Below are positions 8,950 through 17,380 of a stretch of DNA of 33,443 nucleotides, piece by piece (within the stretch, counting starts at the first letter, position 1; each line of letters begins with the position of its first letter). A program made the position numbers and the translations under genes. The notes beneath the pieces were generated by a model. The model saw only the letters and a list, made by a program, of their open reading frames with translations, searched no databases and was not told where the DNA came from. This stretch comes from UBA1227 sp045629305 (GTDB lineage: Bacteria > Bacillota > Clostridia > Oscillospirales > Acutalibacteraceae): NCBI GenBank assembly GCA_045629305.1, contig JAZQQZ010000016.1, forward strand, positions 1 through 33,443, written 5' to 3'.

Positions 8950-10185
8950 ATGATAAAAGAGGAATCATCTTTCGACCTTCCTGAGAGCTCCGAATATACC
9001 ACTTTACCTGTTGGTAAACTTGGTATTATCGCGCTTCCAGGTTGCGAGGAAATGGCTGAAAGAGTTAATTTTTACATCGCAAGATGGCGTTCAGAGAATG
9101 AGACTTTGAATAACTCCCCTCTCAAGATTGAGGGTTATGCTAAAGACTCATACATCATCGACACGAAGTGTGCTCGCTTCGGCTCTGGCGAAGGCAAAGC
9201 CGTCATAAATGGCACAGTTCGTGGCTACGACATCTTCATTCTCATTGATCCTTTCAATTATGGTACAACTTACAAAATGTACGGTATGGAAGTACCAATG
9301 AGCCCAGATGATCACTTCGCTAATTTGAAGAGAATCATCTCAGCAATCGAGGGCAAGGCACACAGAATCACTGTTGTAATGCCAATGCTCTACGAGGGAC
9401 GTCAGCACAAGCGTGCTTCCCGTGAGTCCCTCGACTGTGCAATGGCACTTCAGGAGCTCAAGGAGATGGGTGTAGATAGCATCCTCACATTTGACGCTCA
9501 CGATCCACGTGTACAGAACGCAATTCCTCTCAATGGATTTGAGAACATCTCCCCTATTTACCAGATGATTAAGGCACTTATCCGTACATCACCTGATATC
9601 AGCTTCGACCCAGATAACATGATGGTCGTTTCCCCTGATGAAGGCGGTATGGGCCGTGCAATCCACTATGCAACCGTCCTCGGCGTAGAACTCGGAATGT
9701 TCTACAAGCGCCGCGACTACTCAAGAGTAGTAGACGGTCGTAACCCAATCCTCGCTCATGAATTCCTCGGTTCCAACATTGAAGGTAAAGACATTATCGT
9801 TGTAGATGATATGATTTCCTCAGGCGAGTCGATGCTCGAGGTTGCAGCGAAGCTCAAAGGCCTCGGTGCTAACAGAATCTATGTATGCACATGTTTCGGC
9901 CTCTTCTGCAACGGTCTCGAACTCTTCGACGAAGCCTACAGGAACGGCACAATCGAGAGAATACTTACTACTAACCTCGTATATAGAACCCCAGAACTTA
10001 AAGAACGTCCTTGGTACACAGAAGTTGATATGGCGAAATACATTGCAATCCTCATCGATACAATCAACCACGACGTCTCAATTTCAAGTCTCCTCGACCC
10101 AATGGACAAGATTAAGACAATTCTCGATAAGCACAGAGATGATCTTTCTAAAACATCTGGTGCTCAGATGGAAATCAAAATCTAA
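8950..10185 (+). CDS. prs: Ribose-phosphate pyrophosphokinase (PRPP synthase), long form
   Basis: Makes PRPP from ribose 5-phosphate and ATP for nucleotide, histidine, tryptophan and NAD synthesis. The PRPP-binding loop IVVDDMISSGES is at about 283-294. The catalytic region has YEGRQHKRASRES (148-160) and FDAHDPRV (181-188), the counterpart of the DLHAxQ histidine motif. At 411 aa it is about 90 residues longer than the usual 315 or so, with extra N-terminal sequence and a helical C-terminal tail (from about 365). The core motifs diverge from the classical RQDRK form. It has its own promoter region and terminator, so it is a single-gene unit divergent from the ATPase operon. Confidence 0.9.
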   Translation: MIKEESSFDLPESSEYTTLPVGKLGIIALPGCEEMAERVNFYIARWRSENETLNNSPLKIEGYAKDSYIIDTKCARFGSGEGKAVINGTVRGYDIFILIDPFNYGTTYKMYGMEVPMSPDDHFANLKRIISAIEGKAHRITVVMPMLYEGRQHKRASRESLDCAMALQELKEMGVDSILTFDAHDPRVQNAIPLNGFENISPIYQMIKALIRTSPDISFDPDNMMVVSPDEGGMGRAIHYATVLGVELGMFYKRRDYSRVVDGRNPILAHEFLGSNIEGKDIIVVDDMISSGESMLEVAAKLKGLGANRIYVCTCFGLFCNGLELFDEAYRNGTIERILTTNLVYRTPELKERPWYTEVDMAKYIAILIDTINHDVSISSLLDPMDKIKTILDKHRDDLSKTSGAQMEIKI

Positions 10186-10195
10186 GACAAAAGAA

Positions 10196-10225
10196 AAGAC
10201 CCGGCTTCGTTGGAAGTCGGGTCTT
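10196..10225. terminator. Bidirectional terminator between prs and ligA
   Basis: A 13-bp stem, AAGACCCGGCTTC / GAAGTCGGGTCTT (one G-U pair), with a four-base loop, is followed by TATTTTATTTT on the plus strand. The A-rich left flank (AAAAGAAAAGA) gives U-rich RNA on the minus strand, so it can serve both convergent genes. Confidence 0.8.
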
Positions 10226-10228
10226 ATT

Positions 10229-12241
10229 TTATTTTAACATCTCAAGGAATTGTGTCTCATCAATTATTGCGACGCCAAGCGCCTGAGCCTTGGTGAGCTT
10301 CGAGCCTGCCTCCTCGCCTGCAAGTACGAAGTCGGTTTTCTTGGATACAGATCCAGATACCTTGCCACCATATTGTTCAATAATGGCACCGGCTTCCGCG
10401 CGCGTATATGTCGGGAGCGTTCCGGTAAGAACGAAGGTCTTACCGCTGAAGCGGTCATCTATGACCTGCTTCTTGCTCTCCATATTTACGCCTTGGAAGC
10501 GTAATCTCATGATGAGATGCTGCGTCTCTGGTTTCTGGAAGAACTCAACAACTGATTCTCCCATGATACGACCGAAGCCTTCTATCTCAAGAACATCAAT
10601 AACTGATGCGTTCTCTATTGCATCAATTGTGCCAAAGTGCTCTGCGAGAAGCTTTGCAGCCTTCTCACCAACATGGCGGATGCCGAATGCAGATATGAGC
10701 TTCGAGAGATCATTATCTTTAGATTTTTCAATCGCATTTATAAGATTAAGAGCTGATTTCTCGCCCATTCTATCGAGGCCTGCGATGTCACCAGGGGTGA
10801 GATCGTATATGTCGGCGACGTTGTGGACAAGGTTCTCGGATACGAGAAGCTCTATCACAGAGTCGCCAAGGCCGTCGATGTCCATCGCCGGCTTAGAGCA
10901 GAAGTGTATGAGATTGCGTAGCAGCTGTGCAGGGCACTCTGGATTCGTGCAACGAATCGCTGCTTCGCCCTCTTCTCTATACACTTCAGCGCCACAGGAT
11001 GGGCATATATTTGGAATATAGTAAGGGTCAGTGCCCTCTGCATGTTCTACAACAGATACAACCTCAGGAATGATATCTCCCGCTTTGCGGATGATTATCG
11101 TATCACCGATACGGATACCCTTCTCGGTGATGAAATCCTGGTTATGAAGAGTCGCTCTTGCTATAGTTGAGCCCGCAACGAAAACTGGCTCGAATTCTGC
11201 AATCGGAGTGAGCACTCCAGTTCTTCCTACCTGAACAGCAATATTTACAATCTTCGTCTGTTTCTCCTCAGGTGGATATTTATATGCAATAGCCCATTTA
11301 GGGAACTTGGATGTAGAGCCGAGTTCCTCACGAAGGGCGAAATTGTTGACTTTTATTACTGCTCCATCAATGTCGAAAGGCAAGGTGTAACGGATCTCGC
11401 CGATGCGAGTAATCTCCGCTTTAGCCTCTTTGATAGAAGCGCATGGTGTATAGAAAGGAACCGTCTTGAATCCAAGTTCCTGAAGATAATCTAATGAGTC
11501 TTTATGCTCTGTAGCATCATAGTTTCCATCTATCTGCTGGATATTGAAAACGAAGATGTCGAGGCCTCTTTCCGCCGTGATTTTAGGGTCCTTCTGACGG
11601 AGGGAACCCGCAGCGGCATTACGAGGATTCTTGAACGGTTTCTCATCGTTTAATTCCTGCTTTGCAACAAGCTGCAAGAAGACCTCTCTCGGCATATATA
11701 CCTCACCGCGCACCTCGATGAACGGTACATTTTCAGTGAGTTTTTTCGGTATAGCTTTAATGGTTCTAAGGTTCTCAGTGATGTCCTCCCCGACATCACC
11801 ATCACCTCGTGTGGAACCGCGTGTGAAGACACCGTATACATACTCGAGGGATACAGAAAGTCCATCAATTTTCGGCTCTACAACATAGGCTGTGGACATG
11901 CTTGTACGAGCGCCGAAATCATCGAGTTCTTCGAACGAAAATGCATCTTGAAGACTCTCCATTCTAACCGTATGAGTAACAGGTGTAAATTGGCTCTGAT
12001 TAGCACGGCCACCGACCTTCTGTGTCGGTGAGTCCGGTGTGATGAGATCCGGGTACTTCGCCTCTATGGCTTTAAGCTCATTTTGGAGAGCATCATACTC
12101 ATAGTCCTCTATCTCAGGATCGTCGTTGTTATAGTAACGATCGCTATGATAAGCCAAGGTCTCACGCAAATATTTTGCGCGTTCCATAGCCTCATTTTTC
12201 TCGTCATTTATATAGGTTGTGAAGTCGATTTGTTCGCTCAT
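10229..12241 (-). CDS. ligA: NAD-dependent DNA ligase
   Basis: Seals nicks during replication and repair using NAD+. The 670-aa protein has the full bacterial LigA layout. It has an N-terminal Ia domain (HSDRYYNNDDPEIEDYEYD) and an adenylation domain with active-site lysine K124 in VEPKIDGLSV. It also has an OB fold (VQVGRTGVLTPIAEFEPV), a four-cysteine zinc finger (CPSCGAEVY...CTNPECPAQ), helix-hairpin-helix repeats (FGIRHVGEKAAKLLAEHFG), and a BRCT domain over the last 80 or so residues (FSGKTFVLTGTLPTYTRAEA). ATG 12241 is chosen over 12253 because GGTGG sits 5 nt before it. It converges on prs. Confidence 0.97.
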   Translation of the reverse strand: MSEQIDFTTYINDEKNEAMERAKYLRETLAYHSDRYYNNDDPEIEDYEYDALQNELKAIEAKYPDLITPDSPTQKVGGRANQSQFTPVTHTVRMESLQDAFSFEELDDFGARTSMSTAYVVEPKIDGLSVSLEYVYGVFTRGSTRGDGDVGEDITENLRTIKAIPKKLTENVPFIEVRGEVYMPREVFLQLVAKQELNDEKPFKNPRNAAAGSLRQKDPKITAERGLDIFVFNIQQIDGNYDATEHKDSLDYLQELGFKTVPFYTPCASIKEAKAEITRIGEIRYTLPFDIDGAVIKVNNFALREELGSTSKFPKWAIAYKYPPEEKQTKIVNIAVQVGRTGVLTPIAEFEPVFVAGSTIARATLHNQDFITEKGIRIGDTIIIRKAGDIIPEVVSVVEHAEGTDPYYIPNICPSCGAEVYREEGEAAIRCTNPECPAQLLRNLIHFCSKPAMDIDGLGDSVIELLVSENLVHNVADIYDLTPGDIAGLDRMGEKSALNLINAIEKSKDNDLSKLISAFGIRHVGEKAAKLLAEHFGTIDAIENASVIDVLEIEGFGRIMGESVVEFFQKPETQHLIMRLRFQGVNMESKKQVIDDRFSGKTFVLTGTLPTYTRAEAGAIIEQYGGKVSGSVSKKTDFVLAGEEAGSKLTKAQALGVAIIDETQFLEMLK

Positions 12242-12291
12242 TGTGTCCACCATCTATAAAATAAAAATTACTATAATATTTTACCATAAAT

Positions 12292-12320
12292 TTGACATTT
12301 ATTGCACTCTTTATTAAAAT
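12292..12320 (+). promoter_or_regulatory. Promoter of the DUF1292-type gene
   Basis: Consensus TTGACA (12292-12297), 17-bp spacer, TAAAAT (12315-12320), ending 31 bp before the ATG at 12352. In the same short intergenic stretch I saw no equally good promoter for ligA on the other strand. Confidence 0.7.
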
Positions 12321-12351
12321 TATTTTATCAACTTTTTTAGGAGATATAATT

Positions 12352-12669
12352 ATGACAGAACAAGAATATAATCCTGATATTATTTCCGTATCTGACGACG
12401 ACGGAAACGAGCATATGTTTGAAGAACTTGATAGAATCGAAACAGACGATGGAAAGAAATATGTAGCCCTTCTCCCTGTCTATGACGAGGCAGAAGAAAT
12501 ACTCGATGGAGACGATGAACTCTTCGTTCTCGAAGTTATCGAAGGCGAAGATGGAGAGACATATCTCCAACAGATTGAGAGCGAGGAAGACCTCCTCGAA
12601 ATCGGCGACATCATGTTCGAGAGAATCAAGAAAAAATATCCTTTCCTCGTTGGTGAAGACGAAGAATAA
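12352..12669 (+). CDS. Small acidic protein, DUF1292 (YrzB-like) family
   Basis: Highly acidic protein of 105 aa, rich in Asp and Glu. It shows the DUF1292 pattern: DDDGNEHMFEELDRIETDDG, then KYVALLPVYDE, then LFVLEVIEGEDGETYLQQIE. Function is unknown; in many Firmicutes the gene sits near alaS/ruvX, but here it is a lone gene between ligA and a fumarase subunit. ATG 12352 is preceded by AGGAGA at ideal spacing; the longer reading frame from 12292 would begin inside the promoter and is rejected. Confidence 0.8.
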   Translation: MTEQEYNPDIISVSDDDGNEHMFEELDRIETDDGKKYVALLPVYDEAEEILDGDDELFVLEVIEGEDGETYLQQIESEEDLLEIGDIMFERIKKKYPFLVGEDEE

Positions 12670-12682
12670 TCTCTAAAAAAAG

Positions 12683-12709
12683 AAGCTGAATCCGATAAGG
12701 ATTCAGCTT
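12683..12709. terminator. Bidirectional terminator after the DUF1292-type gene
   Basis: AAGCTGAATCC / GGATTCAGCTT stem of 11 bp with loop GATAA. It is followed by TTCTTTTTT on the plus strand and preceded by CTAAAAAAAG, which gives a U-run for the convergent seven-gene minus-strand unit. Confidence 0.8.
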
Positions 12710-12716
12710 TTCTTTT

Positions 12717-13229
12717 TTATTTAAACAGTGTGTTGCCGGATGAATCTGTCGCCACTATAAGTGGCATATTCCTTATAGCTAGGCGCTTTACGGACTCGCA
12801 GCCGAGGTCTTCGAATGCGATCACTTCCAGTGATTCTACGCATTTAGAATAAAGGGCGCCTGCGCCACCGATGGCTGCGAAATATACAGCGCCGTTTCTC
12901 TTTATAGCTTCATTTACTGCAGCATCTCTAACGCCTTTGCCAATCATGGCCTTAAGGCCAAGGTCAAGAAGGTTCGGCGTATATGGATCCATTCTACCGG
13001 AAGTAGTTGGACCTGCGCTACCTATCACTTTGCCCTCTGGCGTCGGCGTTGGGCCGCAGTAATAGATGCACGCGCCGTCGATATCGAAGGGAATCCCTTC
13101 GGTAAGAAATCTTTTATGAGCGGCGTCGCGTGCCGTATATACCGTGCCAGAGAGCAGGACTCTGTCCCCTGCTTTAAGCTCTCTCGCACGCGTTTTTAAG
13201 TCTTTAGTATCAAGTCTTATTTCAGCCAT
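12717..13229 (-). CDS. Fumarate hydratase class I / tartrate dehydratase beta-subunit family
   Basis: This 170-aa protein matches the C-terminal (beta) subunit of iron-sulfur class I fumarases: GDRVLLSGTVYTARDAAHKR, then YYCGPTPTPEGKVIGSAGPT, then TSGRMDPYTPNLLDLGLKAMIGKG. In this family the Fe-S cluster is carried by the alpha subunit, so the beta subunit should not work alone. No alpha gene is in the window, and the gene upstream is an unrelated coiled-coil protein, so the partner must be elsewhere. ATG 13229 lies one base after the upstream stop; the upstream extension adds nothing family-like. Fumarase and L-tartrate dehydratase cannot be told apart from this subunit alone. Confidence 0.85.
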   Translation of the reverse strand: MAEIRLDTKDLKTRARELKAGDRVLLSGTVYTARDAAHKRFLTEGIPFDIDGACIYYCGPTPTPEGKVIGSAGPTTSGRMDPYTPNLLDLGLKAMIGKGVRDAAVNEAIKRNGAVYFAAIGGAGALYSKCVESLEVIAFEDLGCESVKRLAIRNMPLIVATDSSGNTLFK

Positions 13230-13230
13230 A

Positions 13231-13464
13231 TTACTTCTTTGTAATGTAGGTCTTTCCATCAATTTTAGTTACAACACTGTTGCTTACAGGTTCAACTGCA
13301 GGTATTGGCTCGACCTTCGCATCAAGTTTCTTATTAAGTTCTTCTATCTGGCGTTTTAACTGTTCATTCTCTTGAAGTATCTGCTCGATATAGTCGATTG
13401 TTCTCTTCTTATCGAAGCCAAATAGTCTTGTCTTTAGAAGAATATCTTTATCAAGTTCTGCCAT
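13231..13464 (-). CDS. Small coiled-coil protein, DivIVA/GpsB-like N-terminus (hypothetical)
   Basis: A 77-aa protein of unknown function. Residues 8-45 read LLKTRLFGFDKKRTIDYIEQ and then a heptad-like ILQENEQLKRQIEELNKKL. This resembles the FxGY-D-x-V-D-x-(F/Y)-L head and coiled coil of DivIVA/GpsB proteins, which bind curved membrane at division sites. The tail (residues 46-77) is short and proline/valine-rich, ending KIDGKTYITKK. GGGAG lies 7 nt before the ATG. It sits 13 nt after the hydrolase gene and one base before the fumarase subunit, so it is co-translated. The DivIVA-like reading is an inference from a short stretch. Confidence 0.6.
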   Translation of the reverse strand: MAELDKDILLKTRLFGFDKKRTIDYIEQILQENEQLKRQIEELNKKLDAKVEPIPAVEPVSNSVVTKIDGKTYITKK

Positions 13465-13477
13465 GTCTATCTCCCAA

Positions 13478-14410
13478 TTACTTAGATACTACGCCATCTG
13501 CGAAGTTCAAGATGTCATTCATAACGTTCTCTTTATCGAACTCGTTGAGAATCTCATGACGATCTCCTGGATAGAGAATCATCTTAAGTGTACGCTTGCC
13601 ATTGTCATATGCCTTATTTACGGCCTTTACGCCTTCGCCGTAGTTGCTGACAGGGTCGTCAGCACCTGATACGAGAAGGATTGGAAGGTCTGCTGGTGTA
13701 AGGTTGTAGCAGTCCTTAGAATTGACGAACTTTAAGATTGTAAGCATATCACGGAAACCTGTGTAGCTGAAAAGGAAGCCACAGAGTGGGTCTGCGATGT
13801 ACTTGTCAACGATTGCCTCATCCTTGGTGAGCCAATCGAATGTTGTGCGATTCTGAGTTTTCTTGTTATATGTACCGAATGCAAGCTTATCAATTACCTT
13901 GCCATCAGCCTTAGGGCCCTTGATCTTCGCAAGCAAGTTTGCAAGGCCTATAGCAATAGGTGCTGCAGGATTAGGACCACCTGTGCCACATACAATAAGA
14001 CCTTTAATGCCGTCACCATAAAGTGCAGCATAGCGTCTTGCTACAAATGAACCCATTGAATGTCCGAAGAAAATTACTGGAAGTCCAGGGTTTTCCTCTT
14101 TCGCAATGCTAGTTAAGATTGCGCAGTCATCTACGAATACTGCGCCCTCAGCATTGTCGAATCCGAAAAAACCTGCAGAGTAATTTTCTGTGATTGACTG
14201 ACCGTGACCGATGTGGTCATGAGCGTAGACAACATAGCCATTATCTGCAAGGAACTCAGCAAATCCGACATATCTCTCGATATGTTCTGCCATACCATGG
14301 GTAATCTGGAAGATTGCCTTTGGCTTGTCGGCTGGAATCCATTTTGCAGCATGAATATCGCAGTCGCCAACTGATGACTTAAATGTGAAATCAGTTCTTG
14401 TAATGCTCAT
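13478..14410 (-). CDS. Alpha/beta hydrolase, monoacylglycerol lipase / serine aminopeptidase (S33-like) type
   Basis: A 310-aa cytoplasmic hydrolase with no signal peptide. The oxyanion region is ITHGMAEHIERY (37-48), the nucleophile elbow is FGHSMGS with S118, the acid is in SGADDPV (D251 or D252), and the base is H285 in GDRHEILNE. This arrangement and the HDHIGHGQS block are typical of Hydrolase_4 proteins, which in bacteria act on monoacylglycerols or lysophospholipids; the substrate is not predictable here. ATG 14410 has GGAGG at 7 nt spacing, inside the 18-nt gap after coaX. Confidence 0.85.
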   Translation of the reverse strand: MSITRTDFTFKSSVGDCDIHAAKWIPADKPKAIFQITHGMAEHIERYVGFAEFLADNGYVVYAHDHIGHGQSITENYSAGFFGFDNAEGAVFVDDCAILTSIAKEENPGLPVIFFGHSMGSFVARRYAALYGDGIKGLIVCGTGGPNPAAPIAIGLANLLAKIKGPKADGKVIDKLAFGTYNKKTQNRTTFDWLTKDEAIVDKYIADPLCGFLFSYTGFRDMLTILKFVNSKDCYNLTPADLPILLVSGADDPVSNYGEGVKAVNKAYDNGKRTLKMILYPGDRHEILNEFDKENVMNDILNFADGVVSK

Positions 14411-14428
14411 TATAATGCCTCCAAGCAT

Positions 14429-15196
14429 TTATTTATTCTTGTTATAAATCTCAACAAGGCCCTCGAGAAGAAGGTTCTTGTTGACGATAATATCACGTTT
14501 ACAGTTCTTAACGATAACTGGGCAGAGGCCACCTGTTGCGACAATAGTCTTGACCTCTTTACCGAGTTCTGCCTCCATACGATCACACATACCGTCGAGC
14601 ATATCGGCAGTGCCGTATACTATGCCGGCGCGTATGCATTCAGGCGTATTGGTAGCAATTGCTTTCTTCGGCGTATGTATCTCAATCTGTGAAAGTTGAG
14701 ATGCGCCATTTGCAAGCGCATCGAGTGATAACAATACGCCTGGAGCAATAGCGCCGCCGAGGAATGATCCATCCGAGTCGACCATGGTGACCTTCGTCGC
14801 CGTGCCAAGGTCGAGAATGATGCAAGGAAGCTCATATTGCTTCCTTGCCGCAACGGCCGTGGCTGCAAGGTCAGCGCCGAGCTCGGCTGGATTATCAAGT
14901 TTAATATTGAGACCTGTCTTTATTCCAGGTCCAAGGATTATTGGTTTGTTCCCTGTAACCATTGTCACGCCTTTCGCAAGTGCGTGCGTAATCTCCGGTA
15001 CAACGGAGCTGATTACAGCGCCTTCAAATTCAGCAGGAACAAGACCATTAATTGAAAAAATACTAGTGATGTCTATCGCAAACTGATCCTCTGTGATAGT
15101 ACGATCAGTCGCCAGTCGGGACACCAAGAGAAGCTCATCGTCTTTATATGCAGCGATGGTTATCTGGGTGTTTCCCGCATCGATAACAAGTAGCAT
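14429..15196 (-). CDS. coaX: Type III pantothenate kinase
   Basis: First step of coenzyme A synthesis, phosphorylating pantothenate with ATP. The 255-aa protein has the ASKHA-fold motifs of CoaX. They are the N-terminal phosphate loop MLLVIDAGNTQITIAAY (with D5), the adjacent NPAELGADLAATAVAA block, ILDLGTATKVTMVD with its catalytic-site aspartate, GGAIAPGVLLSLDAL, and VATGGLCPVI near the C-terminus. ATG 15196 is chosen because homologs begin MLLVIDAGNT and AAGAAG lies upstream. It is embedded in a same-strand unit, 20 nt after the SPFH gene. Confidence 0.95.
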   Translation of the reverse strand: MLLVIDAGNTQITIAAYKDDELLLVSRLATDRTITEDQFAIDITSIFSINGLVPAEFEGAVISSVVPEITHALAKGVTMVTGNKPIILGPGIKTGLNIKLDNPAELGADLAATAVAARKQYELPCIILDLGTATKVTMVDSDGSFLGGAIAPGVLLSLDALANGASQLSQIEIHTPKKAIATNTPECIRAGIVYGTADMLDGMCDRMEAELGKEVKTIVATGGLCPVIVKNCKRDIIVNKNLLLEGLVEIYNKNK

Positions 15197-15216
15197 ATTA
15201 AATTCTTCTTTCCAAA

Positions 15217-16503
15217 TTATAATTGCTTTCCGCAATTTGTGCAGAACTTAGCACCTTCAGCTATTGCTGTGCCGCACTGTGGGCAGAAACCAGGTGCTGC
15301 TGGTGCAGGCTTTGCCTGACCACAATTAGTGCAGAAATTGCCACTATTTGTAGCGCCACAAGCGCATGTCCAGCCTGCTGCAGGAGCAGCAACAGCGGCA
15401 GCAGCTGCTACAGGTGTTGGGTTCTGATTTGTCATCTGGCCGAGGCCCGTCTGGCCTACATAGCCCATACCCATGCCAACGCCGATAACGCCGTTTGCAC
15501 CACCGTTCTCGCCAGCGGCCTTGATGCCCTCGGCCATTGTCTTCTGAACGTCATAGTTTGCGGCATTAGTATTAGCACCCATATTGAATGCTTTCTGCAT
15601 CTCTTTGATTGATTCTTTATCTTCATCAGTTGGTACGAATGCACCGTTTACTGTGAATGTAACAACCTCAAAGCCACGGATGCCTGCCCACTCTTCGCTC
15701 AAGTTGTTGTTGATGAGTGCAGAGATTTCAGCAGCGTGAGCGCCGATAGCTGTATAAGCAATATTAGCTGTTGTTCCAAGTGTTGAGATTGCCTGACCGA
15801 TCTTATCAAGAATACCAGTCTTAAGGTTAGAGATAATCTCCTCATCATCTGCGCGAAGGAGTACCTTGGCATCTGTGCCAGTGTACTGAGCGCCGATGTT
15901 CTGGAAGAACTTGAGTGGGTCAGAGATCTTCATTGTGAGCTGACCGTTGCCCTTGATTGTGATATCAAGCTGCTCGCCCATTGAACCAACGTGGTGGAAA
16001 CCGATGTCGCCACAACCCCATTTGATAGGAGTAGCGATAAGTTCACACATATTGATGAAATAAACTCTCTGGCTGTTGAAACGCTGTCCGCCTGCCTCAA
16101 ACTGACGGATGATCTCCTGGCCTACGCCCTTGAGCGCATCGCCAAATGTCTGTCCCTCACCAGGGATAAATGATGGTGCTGTGTCTGATGTGTATGTATA
16201 GCGTCCTGGCTCTGCGCAGAACTCTACAATCTGGCCGTTCTCAACGAAGATCATTGCTTGACCTTCCTGGATATCGATACCAGAACCACTTGAGATAAGG
16301 TTATCATCTGCTTTGGTGTTCTTACCACCGCTTGTGAGAATCTTCTCACCGCTCTTCATAAGAACGCCAGACATATCGCCACTCTGGAAATATTCTTTCC
16401 AAGCGGCACTTGCCACTGTGCCAGTAACGGCATTTGCGCCTGCGCCAAGGCCTGTCTCTACTGCGTCTTTTACGCCGCTAATAGTTGATTTAATAAGTCC
16501 CAT
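15217..16503 (-). CDS. SPFH-domain / double zinc-ribbon protein (YdjI-like)
   Basis: A 428-aa protein with an SPFH-like (stomatin/flotillin-type, also called virion-core-protein-like) region over about residues 60-300 and a Gly/Ala-rich linker. Two C-terminal zinc ribbons follow: C380/C382/C391/C394 (CACG...CTNCG) and C407/C410/C421/C424 (CPQCG...CTNCG). It has no clear membrane helix. This is the layout of Bacillus subtilis YdjI, an SPFH protein that links the phage-shock protein PspA to the YdjG/YdjH membrane pair. The two genes upstream here resemble ydjG and ydjH in the same order. AAGGAG lies about 8 nt before ATG 16503. Function in this organism is inferred. Confidence 0.82.
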   Translation of the reverse strand: MGLIKSTISGVKDAVETGLGAGANAVTGTVASAAWKEYFQSGDMSGVLMKSGEKILTSGGKNTKADDNLISSGSGIDIQEGQAMIFVENGQIVEFCAEPGRYTYTSDTAPSFIPGEGQTFGDALKGVGQEIIRQFEAGGQRFNSQRVYFINMCELIATPIKWGCGDIGFHHVGSMGEQLDITIKGNGQLTMKISDPLKFFQNIGAQYTGTDAKVLLRADDEEIISNLKTGILDKIGQAISTLGTTANIAYTAIGAHAAEISALINNNLSEEWAGIRGFEVVTFTVNGAFVPTDEDKESIKEMQKAFNMGANTNAANYDVQKTMAEGIKAAGENGGANGVIGVGMGMGYVGQTGLGQMTNQNPTPVAAAAAVAAPAAGWTCACGATNSGNFCTNCGQAKPAPAAPGFCPQCGTAIAEGAKFCTNCGKQL

Positions 16504-16530
16504 ATAATTTATCTCCTTTTCGAGTTATTT

Positions 16531-17370
16531 CTAAAATCCGTGTCCGCCACCGCCGTGGGAGACACCGCCTCCGCTCATATGTGACGAACCGCCGCCACCA
16601 CTGGAGGATTGCTGCTTATAGAAGTCATGAATAACTTCAGTACGAACGCCCATTGGAATACTTGATCTACTCTTGACGCTCATTCCGCCTTCCATATAGT
16701 TGGAGGCGCTAGGTGCTCTGTTGTTCTTATTGTGAACTGCAACGATTATGCCTATTACAGCACAAGTAAGTGCTGTCGAAATGATAAGAGAGTCTCCCGA
16801 AGGTATCAGCTTATCAGTCCATGAACCAGAGAAAGTACTATGCTGTCCTATTGACTCTCCACCATAGGCCATCATTGTCGATGCGACAGTGTTCTTGAAG
16901 AAAGCATAGTATTCGCCATCACTGGCATAACTTGATGTACTATCGAGAATATCGTCAATCTCTCTATCAGAGATCTCGGAAATTGCTGTGCCTACTGTAT
17001 TGATATAGACCTGACGGTTGTCGAAATCTATAGCAATAAGAACGCCTGATGTGATTGTTGCAGCATCTATATAGTAGTCATAGAAGTCATCTATGAATGT
17101 CTGTGTGCTGTGGTTGCAGGCATTGGTGTAAGTGAGAACGTCAATTTCCACTCCATAATGTAGAGCCTCACTCTTAATATATGACGACAAGTCGTACCTC
17201 TCTGTATCATTGAGCACGCCTGCGAGGTCGTAGACATGGTCATAATTCGGCTTGACACTCTCGCCATATACGCTTGTAAGATAATCATACGAATATTCCG
17301 CAAACGAAGGAATCGCAATTGCGAATAGAACTACAATTGTAAGAATAAGTGCAAATAATCTTTTCTTCAT
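16531..17370 (-). CDS. TPM-domain membrane protein (YdjH-like)
   Basis: A 279-aa exported protein. The signal peptide is about 1-24 (MKKRLFALILTIVV, then PSFA/E). A TPM (DUF477) domain lies at about 45-165 (VYDLAGVLND...GVLIAIDFDNRQVYINTVG), a membrane helix at about 193-213, and a tail ends in glycine/histidine/serine-rich repeats (SSGGGGSSHMSGGG, then HGGGGHGF). That tail is common in TPM membrane proteins, including B. subtilis YdjH. TPM domains occur in a thylakoid photosystem repair protein and in bacterial envelope proteins; enzymatic activity is doubtful. GGAGGTG precedes ATG 17370, and the gene lies 10 nt after the zinc-ribbon gene. Confidence 0.83.
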   Translation of the reverse strand: MKKRLFALILTIVVLFAIAIPSFAEYSYDYLTSVYGESVKPNYDHVYDLAGVLNDTERYDLSSYIKSEALHYGVEIDVLTYTNACNHSTQTFIDDFYDYYIDAATITSGVLIAIDFDNRQVYINTVGTAISEISDREIDDILDSTSSYASDGEYYAFFKNTVASTMMAYGGESIGQHSTFSGSWTDKLIPSGDSLIISTALTCAVIGIIVAVHNKNNRAPSASNYMEGGMSVKSRSSIPMGVRTEVIHDFYKQQSSSGGGGSSHMSGGGVSHGGGGHGF

Positions 17371-17380
17371 AAAGCACCTC

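Noticed and set aside
10290..11021. 243-codon open frame on the plus strand opposite ligA
   Set aside because: It lies wholly antisense to the adenylation-to-BRCT half of ligA, has no family motif or ribosome-binding site, and its composition is what the ligA codon pattern produces on the other strand.
12292..12351. Longer N-terminus for the DUF1292-type protein
   Set aside because: The extra 20 residues are encoded by the promoter itself, and an ideal ribosome-binding site sits before the internal ATG at 12352.
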